From contig JAUUYD010000194.1 of NCBI GenBank assembly GCA_030590585.1, forward strand, positions 1-5,408: a DNA stretch of 5,408 bases. Direction: 5' to 3'. Positions 1-5,067 of the stretch are shown here, piece after piece (position 1 is the first letter of the stretch; every line of letters starts with the position of its first letter). This stretch comes from Spirochaeta sp. (lineage in GTDB: Bacteria; Spirochaetota; Spirochaetia; Spirochaetales_E; Spirochaetaceae_B). Position numbers and translations under genes: made by a program. A model generated the notes under the pieces. It saw only the letters and a program-made list of their open reading frames with translations, ran no database searches and was not told the DNA's origin.

Positions 1-98
1 ATGAAGAGGGCATCGAAATCCCATTCCCCCATCGCTCGCTTTACGCCGGTTCGGAAACGGCGCCGTTCCCTATCAGAATCGTCGGAGAAAAGGAGTAA
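1..98 (+). CDS. MscS-family mechanosensitive ion channel, C-terminal end only
   Basis: This is the end of a gene that begins before the window. The frame starting at base 3 stays open for 31 codons to a TAA at 96-98. It reads EEGIEIPFPHRSLYAG and then an acidic and basic tail. The segment GIEIPFPHR is the typical end of the cytoplasmic alpha/beta domain of small-conductance mechanosensitive channels (MscS family), which open under membrane tension and release solutes during hypo-osmotic shock. The transmembrane pore helices and most of the cytoplasmic cage lie outside the window, so the subfamily cannot be named. The stop is 3 bases before the next start codon, and the ribosome binding site of the next gene lies in its last codons, so the two genes are probably co-transcribed. 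The identification rests on about 30 residues but the motif is distinctive. Confidence 0.8.
   Translation, partial: EEGIEIPFPHRSLYAGSETAPFPIRIVGEKE
89..95 (+). promoter_or_regulatory. Shine-Dalgarno site of the barrel-protein gene, inside the end of the upstream gene
   Basis: AAAGGAG ends 6 bases before the ATG at 102. It lies within the last three codons of the MscS-like gene, so translation of the two genes is probably coupled. It also fixes the start codon of the downstream gene. Confidence 0.85.
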
Positions 99-101
99 GA
101 C

Positions 102-737
102 ATGAATCAACAGTACCGAATAATCCTGATTGCCATCGTACTATCGCTCATATCCTGTATCACCGCCTTCGGGGCGGATACGGAAGACGAGGAATTTTTG
201 GCAGAGAGTGAAGGCGGGAACAAGACCTACATCCCGTACACGAGGGATACTTTTCAGGTTACCATTCAAGCCGGTATTGGTATCAACTGGTACCAATGGC
301 ACTTCACCGGAGGCATACAGCTGGATTATCAACCTAATCCTTTCCTGGGGCTTGGATTGAAAACGACCGTGGATTACGGTTTTAAATACGGTAACCTGAA
401 CATCAATGCATACGTATTGTACAAACTCTGGTGGCTCTATTTCGGGCCAGGCGTAAGTTTTCTGGTCCAACATATGGTATTGCCCGCAGGAGATCCGGAT
501 TACGTGGATATCATACGGAATCCCGCTTCCGCATCACTGGCCCTCACGATAGGATTCCGTTTCCCATTCGTCCGGGTGGGTCCGGGGCATATGACGCTGG
601 ATTTATCCATCGACTGGTACCAGACCGATTACCCGATAACCGGAACACCGCCCTTGCTCGGCAGTATCCTGAGTGACACCATTAATGGTGCGGTATACGC
701 TTTCAAGCCGGCTTTGCGTCTCGGTTATACCTTCTGA
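102..737 (+). CDS. Small outer-membrane beta-barrel protein of unknown function, 211 residues
   Basis: I do not recognise a named family. Residues 1-25 form a signal peptide with one Arg (R6), a hydrophobic core at about 7-22, and a likely signal peptidase I cut near AFG-A-D (24-26). An acidic, Gly-rich linker follows (about 26-45). The rest alternates hydrophobic and polar residues and is rich in Tyr, Trp and Gly, in short strands that resemble an 8- to 10-strand barrel (for example residues about 51-60, 67-75, 81-90, 97-107 and 109-117). The last residues are LGYTF, and a terminal Phe is the usual signal for insertion by the BAM complex. LISC at 16-19 also fits a lipobox, so a lipoprotein is a weaker alternative. 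The start is supported by AAAGGAG 6 bases upstream. The gene sits 3 bases after an MscS-type channel gene, which suggests an envelope role, but no substrate can be inferred. Confidence 0.8.
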   Translation: MNQQYRIILIAIVLSLISCITAFGADTEDEEFLAESEGGNKTYIPYTRDTFQVTIQAGIGINWYQWHFTGGIQLDYQPNPFLGLGLKTTVDYGFKYGNLNINAYVLYKLWWLYFGPGVSFLVQHMVLPAGDPDYVDIIRNPASASLALTIGFRFPFVRVGPGHMTLDLSIDWYQTDYPITGTPPLLGSILSDTINGAVYAFKPALRLGYTF

Positions 738-803
738 TTCTCCAGTGACGCCGCTTGAGGGAATGCATCATGCTTAAGTTAATACCTGTTTTCCATTTTA
801 TTT

Positions 804-914
804 CTACGCTGCCAACGGCAGTGGGTTCTCTGGGACGAATGAACGGTGCATCTCCTCTGGGGTTCTGTAGTCCAGCGATTGATGGAACCGCTTCGTTGTC
901 CGGTGGATGCTGTT
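804..914 (-). pseudogene. IS3-family transposase (OrfB), C-terminal tip only
   Basis: Reading the minus strand from 914, the frame gives SIHRTTKRFHQSLDYRTPEE, then about 16 more residues to a TAG at 804-806. The segment KRFHQSLDYRTPEE matches the conserved end of the integrase-like domain in IS3-family OrfB proteins (N-x-x-R-P-H-Q-S-L-x-Y-x-T-P). This region follows the catalytic Glu, and none of the DDE residues are present. The remnant begins at the higA stop codon (916-918), so an insertion or deletion joined it directly to higA. The terminal inverted repeat of the element is not recognisable in 738-803. It is a dead fragment, identified from about 18 residues. Confidence 0.7.
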
Positions 915-915
915 G

Positions 916-1110
916 TTATGCGACAATCAAAAGCTCAATACGCTCGATATCGCAACCGGAGGCCTGGGCTGTATCCCAAAGATCCACCGCACGCTGCGCG
1001 TTAAGCCAGAACTCAGCAGAATTACCAAAAAGCCGGGAAAGCCGAAGTGCCATCTCTGGACTTAGCGCGCGACGCTCACGGATCAATTCATTGACCATCT
1101 GACGTGAGAC
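916..1110 (-). pseudogene. higA: HigA-family antitoxin (XRE helix-turn-helix), N-terminus lost
   Basis: HigA proteins of about 95-105 residues neutralise the mRNA-cutting toxin HigB and repress their own operon through a helix-turn-helix. Here homology begins at VSRQMVNELIRERR (recognition helix), runs through ALSPEMALRLSRLFGNSAEF and WLNAQRAVDLWD, and ends normally near ERIELLIVA with a TAA at 916-918. About 64 residues remain, and the N-terminal helices of the DNA-binding fold are missing. In frame, two codons before VSRQ there is a TAA (1117-1119), and the upstream DNA belongs to a transposase remnant. A 60-residue product could start at ATG 1098 but would lack half of the fold, so I treat this as a pseudogene. 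No higB toxin gene is present on either side; that position is occupied by the transposase remnant. Confidence 0.8.
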
Positions 1111-1111
1111 G

Positions 1112-1751
1112 CAAAATTACGGCGGCCGGAACAGACTCAACGGAATTGATGTTACGCACTTGGGCCTGCCCGACACCGAGGATTATTTTTTCATCACGAT
1201 GGTTCACCTCGATGTCCCATCGCCAGATGTATTCCTGAAGGATTTGCTTCAAGGGAAGATTTGGATCGGTACATAAAAGATAAGCGGGCTGATGGTAGAG
1301 CCGTTTACCTTGGGGATTAATCCGGTACATCACCGGAGTAATAAAAACCAACCTCAAATCCATCTCTCCGGCCGCTCTCCAGCGCAGGGGGGCGAGTGTC
1401 TTTACTCTAAAAGTGCGTTGCTTACCATAAGCCGAGGCTTTGATCTTAATCCACGGAATGCTTTCGTCTTTGCGTATGCGCCCGATCAGAACTGTTTCTA
1501 CAGGGAGTTTTTTCAGCATCCTGCGGTTGGTGTAGCTCCCGTCGACCACGACATGCAGTGGGGGAGTTTTCGCCATACCAGATGCGGTGCATTTCGGTTT
1601 ATGGGGTGTAGAGGCATTCTTAAAAGGCGATGGGAACCATTCGGACATCACCGTCGATTTCAGACTCGTCTTGAAGCTGTTTCAGCAATACAGGAATGGG
1701 TTGAAGTTTTCTATAATCGAATTCGAAGTATTCTTCCCCTCTTTTACCCAT
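1112..1751 (-). pseudogene. IS4/IS701-type DDE transposase, frameshifted and truncated
   Basis: The minus strand encodes the second half of a cut-and-paste transposase in two frames. From ATG 1751 an open stretch of 43 codons ends at TAA 1620-1622 with DVRMVPIAF. The homology then continues, one frame over, with KNASTPHKPK, HVVVDGSYTNRRMLK (second catalytic Asp), IGRIRKD, FRVKTLAPLRWRAAG and YIWRWDIEVNHRDEK. This last segment fits the IS4 signature Y-(2)-R-(3)-E-(6)-K exactly and supplies the catalytic Glu. After GVGQAQVRN and SVESVPAAVI the homology stops. The remaining codons are higA sequence read out of frame, ending at 1088. The first catalytic Asp, the N-terminus and the C-terminal end are missing. 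Compared with the family as I remember it, linkers before VVVDGSYTN and after IGRIRKD are also shortened. It lies just after the aminotransferase stop codon and is not expected to be active. Confidence 0.85.
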
Positions 1752-1795
1752 TATGGACCTTGCTGCTTCAGATTAATTTTCCACTATCATTCGTA

Positions 1796-3112
1796 TTAAT
1801 GGACCTTCAAGTCATAAGTGTTCAAATAGGTCCCGATCGCACTTGCAAGGGTCTTGAAGGTCTGACGTCGTATCACATCATCATTTTCCAGCAGCGTCAC
1901 ACGGAATCCCGGAAGTTCAGTGCAGAATCCGCTCAGGGGCACAGTGCAGATGCCCGTGGCGCCAAGCAACCAGTAAACGAAACGTTTGTCCGGAGTGACA
2001 TTGGCGGTAATTTCAGTCACTTTTTCTGCAACGGCTGCATTGGAAATTGGGGGAAGTGAACCGTCCTCTGGAAGATCGGCATTGAATACGACAGTCAGAT
2101 AAAAAGCTCCGCCGGGTTTTACAACTGTAATCCCCGGAACCTCTGAAAGTATGGAGACCGCTTCATCGACACGGTCTGAAAACATGGCAGCTCTGCGTTT
2201 CAGATGTCCGGGATATCGGGAATCGGAAAAAACACGGGGAATCGCCAGTTGAGGCAGTGTGGTGGAGCAGACCTCGAGCCGTTTGGCATCCAGCAGGCTG
2301 ATGATATATCGGTTGAAAACATCATCTCTATCCTGATTGAACACTTCCATCCAGCCGCATCGGGCGCCTGGCCAGGGAAATTCCTTGGAGATGCTCCGCA
2401 GTGCGATACCCGGAGTATCACCGATCACTTCACTTAATGATGCGGTTTTATTTCCGGGGTACACGATGTTGGTATACGTTTCATCACAAAGTACGAAGAG
2501 CTCATGATCCTCGGCAATTTTAACAATTTCCTTCAGGGTGGAGCGGGGGTAGATGGTGCCGGTGGGATTGTCCGGATTGATGAGCAATATTCCTGCAATC
2601 GAGTCGTTGTATTTTACTTTAAGCCGGATATCTTCCAGGTCGGGCTGCCAGCCTCTTTCCGGATCGAGCCTGTAGGTGAGATGTTCATATCCCGAATGTG
2701 ATGCTTCCGCCGAGGAAAGTGGAGAATAGGCGGGGGATGGTCCGAGGATGCGGGCTTCCCGCCTGAGATGAGAAAAGAGCGTTGATACCGCGTCTCCCAG
2801 TCCGTTAAAAAAGAGAATATTATCGGGACCAATTTGAGCACCGCCCCGGGTGTTCACCATATCGGCCAGAAATGCCCTGGTATTCGGGTCTCCTGCTGAT
2901 GCGGTATAGGCATAGCTGTAGTTTTCACTCACCAGAGAGCCGATAATTTCCTTGATCCAGTCGGCCATGGGTTCGCCCTTATGTATGGGATCGCCAATGT
3001 TTTCCCATATGATTTTGGTTCCCAGTTTTTCCAGAACGTGAGCAGTCTGGACGATTTCCCTTATCTCGTAATGGAGCTGACCAGCCCCGATATGAACGAT
3101 ATTTCTTCTCAT
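1796..3112 (-). CDS. Class I/II PLP-dependent aminotransferase, 438 residues
   Basis: This is a complete cytoplasmic aminotransferase of fold type I, which moves an amino group between an amino acid and a 2-oxo acid. Family residues are in place: NIGDP near 38-42, NPDNPTG at 179-185, CDETY at 209-213 (D210 contacts the PLP ring nitrogen, Y213 its oxygen), SISKEF at 240-245 with K243 as the Schiff-base lysine, R251 for the phosphate, and R404 in FRVTLLE as the likely substrate carboxylate anchor. The N-terminal part resembles AlaA/AspC-like enzymes. The segment FVYWLLGATGICTVPLSGFC (378-397) is longer than the usual bacterial pattern at this place. The substrate cannot be told from the sequence. 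The ATG is the only reasonable start, because an in-frame TGA lies 34-36 bases upstream, but the Shine-Dalgarno match is poor (AAAAGG about 14 bases away). It ends in KVH-TAA just before the transposase remnant. Confidence 0.9.
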   Translation of the reverse strand: MRRNIVHIGAGQLHYEIREIVQTAHVLEKLGTKIIWENIGDPIHKGEPMADWIKEIIGSLVSENYSYAYTASAGDPNTRAFLADMVNTRGGAQIGPDNILFFNGLGDAVSTLFSHLRREARILGPSPAYSPLSSAEASHSGYEHLTYRLDPERGWQPDLEDIRLKVKYNDSIAGILLINPDNPTGTIYPRSTLKEIVKIAEDHELFVLCDETYTNIVYPGNKTASLSEVIGDTPGIALRSISKEFPWPGARCGWMEVFNQDRDDVFNRYIISLLDAKRLEVCSTTLPQLAIPRVFSDSRYPGHLKRRAAMFSDRVDEAVSILSEVPGITVVKPGGAFYLTVVFNADLPEDGSLPPISNAAVAEKVTEITANVTPDKRFVYWLLGATGICTVPLSGFCTELPGFRVTLLENDDVIRRQTFKTLASAIGTYLNTYDLKVH

Positions 3113-3183
3113 GAATAAAACAATAACCTTTTGCTTTGAACGGGGTCAATACTTCGAATTACCTCATCAGAGATCCGGTCCAA

Positions 3184-3363
3184 ATACATTCATGCCTCAC
3201 CCTCAGGATTAAAGATATTAATTCTAAGAATTTTATCAACACGGTCCGTTCTGGTAAGGGCAGGAAGGATTGACGAACGATTTTTCCGGGGAATCTTGTT
3301 AATTCTCTGGAAAGACACCTGCTGGATGCGAAGATACTTCACGATAAGGACAGAAGGGATGAT
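3184..3363 (+). pseudogene. Integron-integrase-like tyrosine recombinase fragment with an internal stop
   Basis: The frame beginning at 3184 reads CLTLRIKDI, then TVRSGKGRKD, a TGA at 3271-3273, then RTIFPGNLVNSLERHL and DAKILHDKDRRDD. In integron integrases (IntI) the matching stretch is a conserved L-R-V-K-D-I-D, then V-R-x-G-K-G-x-K-D-R-x-T-x-L-P, then L-x-x-H-L and L-H-x-x-D. The Lys of GKG is the catalytic beta-strand lysine. The TGA sits where the family has Arg, one C-to-T change from CGA. The first catalytic Arg region, the H-x-x-R box and the nucleophilic Tyr are not found nearby, so both ends are lost. About 58 codons survive between two genes on the opposite strand. IntI is favoured over XerC/D because of the L-H-x-x-D segment after the GKG hairpin, but another tyrosine recombinase remains possible. 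I saw no attI or attC site in the window. Confidence 0.7.
3212..3239 (-). promoter_or_regulatory. Possible sigma-70 promoter of the aminotransferase gene
   Basis: On the minus strand TTGATA (3239-3234, 5 of 6 to the -35 consensus) is followed after 16 bases by TATCTT (3217-3212, 4 of 6 to the -10 consensus). This would give a leader of roughly 100 bases before the ATG at 3112. The spacer carries a small perfect palindrome, AATTCT-A-AGAATT (3220-3232), which could be an operator or simply AT-rich chance. The site lies inside the integrase remnant. The assignment rests on sequence match and position only. Confidence 0.25.
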
Positions 3364-3420
3364 ATTATTGGAAAACTATTCAGCCTGAGTACATGTTACC
3401 GGCTAACCCGCACGCCACTG

Positions 3421-4758
3421 TCAAACTGCAGGATTCCGCCCATGGCAGACCTTGAATTTCCTGCCGCTACCGCAAGGGCAGCTCTCGTTCCGCCCGGGCC
3501 GCCGATCATCATCCACAATGAAAAAACGACGGAATTCACCGGCGGGCATCCGCCGGTGAAGGGTCTGAACCATGGCCCGGAAGTGAGGCGCCGTATGCTC
3601 ATACAGCGCATAATATCCCTCACAGAGCCAGTTGAGCTTCCCGCCGTACTCATCACCGGGCATCTCAACAATTCGGTCCTTGGGGCAGCCCCCCCGGCAG
3701 AGCTGAAGATGGGGGCAGGCACGGCATTTGCCGGGGAGCCCGTCCCTTTTGTCCAGGCCGAATTGGATCTGCTTCAGCTTCGAGACAATCTGAACCAGAT
3801 CCTCATCCATTACATTTCCCAGACGGTATTCAGGATTTACATAATGATCGCAGCTGTACACCGACCCGTCATGCTCGATGGCCATGGCATTCCCGCAGGT
3901 TTCGGCGTGAACGCAGAGACTGGACGGATAACCGGCATGGAGCCCCAGAAGCATGTCGAAATGCTGAACATACACCTCGCCGATATCACTTTTCACCCAG
4001 CGGTCGAATATCCCGGTCATGAAGCGGCCCCACTGCACCGGCGACACCGTACGGGATGACACCTTCCGGTTCGACACGCCGCCCTCCGTCCCCGGGAGGG
4101 TTTCCACGATGGGGATAAATTGGAAATACCGGGACCCGATTTCTTTAAGAAAATCGTAAACCCTTTCAGGGTGCTCGGCATTGTCGTTCTGCACGACGGT
4201 AAGGGTGTTGAACTCCACACCGGCGGACTTCATATTTTCAAGCCCCGCCATCACTTCCTTAAAAGTACCCTTCCCCCCCCGGTCCAGACGGTAGCGATTG
4301 TGAAGATCCTCAGGTCCGTCAATGCTGATGCCGATGAGAAAATTATTCTTTGCAAACCATTCGGCCCGGCTTCGGCTCACCAGGATACCGTTGGTCTGAA
4401 AGGCATTCTGCACTTTCATTCCCGCCGGGACGTATTTTTTCTCGAATTCCACCGCCTTCTCGTAGAAAGCCTGGGGGAGCAACGTCGGCTCACCGCCCTG
4501 CCAGGCGAATGTAATCTCCGGTGTTCCTTCCGGTTGGGCCTGTATGTACTGCCGGATATACGTTTCCAGCACATCCTCTTTCATGGCGTACTCCGAGCGG
4601 TTCTTGCTGCCGAAGAGTTCCTCTTTGCTCAGATAGAAACAATATTCGCAGCGGATATTGCAGAGGGGTCCGATAGGTTTGGCCATCAGGTGGAAAGGGT
4701 GTCGTGCAGTCATTTGCCCACCACTATAACCGAAAGAGTCAATGAAATCCCGATGCAT
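3421..4758 (-). CDS. Anaerobic sulfatase-maturase-like radical SAM/SPASM protein with SEC-C tail
   Basis: Enzymes of this type (anSME: AtsB, ChuR and relatives) oxidise an active-site Cys or Ser of a sulfatase to formylglycine without oxygen. The radical SAM cluster motif is C33-x3-C37-x2-C40 (CNIRCEYC), followed by QGGEP at 87-91, QTNG at 121-124 and SIDGP at 145-149. The SPASM region has C282, C288, C303, C345, C348, C354, C358 and C379. Their spacing follows the eight auxiliary-cluster cysteines of the Clostridium perfringens enzyme as I recall it, and D304 after C303 matches its proposed catalytic Asp. The C-terminus adds a SEC-C zinc motif, CPCGSGRKFKVCH (427-439). No sulfatase gene is in the window, so the substrate may be encoded elsewhere or may be another peptide. 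The start is uncertain: M16 (4713) with GGTGGG just upstream fits the usual family N-terminus better than M1 at 4758, which overlaps a remnant on the other strand. Confidence 0.9.
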   Translation of the reverse strand: MHRDFIDSFGYSGGQMTARHPFHLMAKPIGPLCNIRCEYCFYLSKEELFGSKNRSEYAMKEDVLETYIRQYIQAQPEGTPEITFAWQGGEPTLLPQAFYEKAVEFEKKYVPAGMKVQNAFQTNGILVSRSRAEWFAKNNFLIGISIDGPEDLHNRYRLDRGGKGTFKEVMAGLENMKSAGVEFNTLTVVQNDNAEHPERVYDFLKEIGSRYFQFIPIVETLPGTEGGVSNRKVSSRTVSPVQWGRFMTGIFDRWVKSDIGEVYVQHFDMLLGLHAGYPSSLCVHAETCGNAMAIEHDGSVYSCDHYVNPEYRLGNVMDEDLVQIVSKLKQIQFGLDKRDGLPGKCRACPHLQLCRGGCPKDRIVEMPGDEYGGKLNWLCEGYYALYEHTAPHFRAMVQTLHRRMPAGEFRRFFIVDDDRRPGRNESCPCGSGRKFKVCHGRNPAV

Positions 4759-5018
4759 TGGATAATCAGCAGGTTGCCCTGGTGGCGGTCAATGTTTCCC
4801 GGGCATCCCTTCTGGAAAAATAAGCCCGGCAAATCGCCGAGCTCCCCCATGTCCTTGCGGTCTCCATTGTTTCAGGCCGCTACGATCTGATGGCCGAGGT
4901 GCTGGTGGACTCCAACCACGGTCTGGTGGACTTTCTAACCCGGAAGCTGGCCGGAGTTGATGATGTGAGTGCCACCGAGAGTTTTCTGCTGCTTAAGAGC
5001 TACGGAAAGTACGTTTAG
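4746..5018 (+). pseudogene. Lrp/AsnC-family regulator, effector-binding half with in-frame stop
   Basis: The frame reads NPDALDNQQVALVAVNVSRA, SLLEK, a TAA at 4821-4823, then ARQIAELPHVLAVSIVSGRY and DLMAEVLVDSNHGLVDFL, with GVDDVSATESF near the end and a natural TAG at 5016-5018. This is the RAM (Lrp-type alpha/beta) domain, which binds amino acids and forms oligomers. The typical pattern is L-P-x-V, then S/T-G-x-Y-D-L, a V-D segment and a G-V-x-x-x-x-T/S end. The N-terminal DNA-binding domain should lie before 4746. That DNA instead encodes the start of the radical SAM gene on the other strand, and the frame meets a TGA at 4743-4745. Both the loss of the N-terminus and the internal stop point to a pseudogene. 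A protein restarting at ATG 4890 would have only about 42 residues. Its former target genes are unknown. Confidence 0.8.
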
Positions 5019-5030
5019 GCCATTTTCTAA

Positions 5031-5060
5031 CGTTTTTGTCAAAACAGTTTCCCAAAAACG
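5031..5060. repeat. AT-rich inverted repeat between the Lrp-type remnant and lipB
   Basis: CGTTTTTG (5031-5038) pairs perfectly with CAAAAACG (5053-5060) across a 14-base loop, and the loop itself contains AAAC-A-GTTT (5042-5050). It lies between two convergent reading frames, 7 bases from the lipB stop codon, a natural place for a bidirectional terminator. The stem has few G-C pairs and no clean T-run follows it on either strand, so terminator function is only a guess. Confidence 0.4.
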
Positions 5061-5067
5061 GGTGTTT

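Noticed and set aside
1..105. ATG at base 1 opening a 34-codon frame rich in Arg, Lys and Ser.
   Set aside because: It is the out-of-frame shadow of the MscS-like C-terminus, has no visible upstream signal, and its composition is that of a wrong frame.
102..175. Lipoprotein signal (LISC lipobox at residues 16-19) in the barrel protein.
   Set aside because: The hydrophobic stretch continues past the Cys to a good signal peptidase I site at AFG-A, and the mature protein looks like an integral barrel, so lipidation is the weaker reading.
1753..1807. Nine-base direct repeat ATGGACCTT at 1753-1761 and 1799-1807, resembling a target-site duplication.
   Set aside because: Both copies are on the same side of the transposase remnant and only 37 bases apart. 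A nearby 9-base repeat is expected about once by chance in a window of this size.
1292..2059. A 255-codon + strand open frame.
   Set aside because: It spans the antisense of the transposase remnant, the gap, and the end of the aminotransferase. It has no recognisable domain and the minus-strand readings have clear family motifs.
3442..4059. A 205-codon + strand open frame.
   Set aside because: It is antisense to the SPASM and SEC-C part of the radical SAM gene, with no domain of its own.
4120..4890. A 256-codon + strand open frame.
   Set aside because: It is antisense to the radical SAM gene, whose cysteine motifs are complete, and it runs out of frame through the Lrp-type remnant.
3290..5035. 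Short GTTAA- and CTAAC-like strings near 3298, 3404, 4947 and 5026, checked as attC core sites because of the integrase relic.
   Set aside because: None fits the full RYYYAAC / GTTRRRY pair with a foldable palindrome between, and several are inside coding or pseudogene frames.
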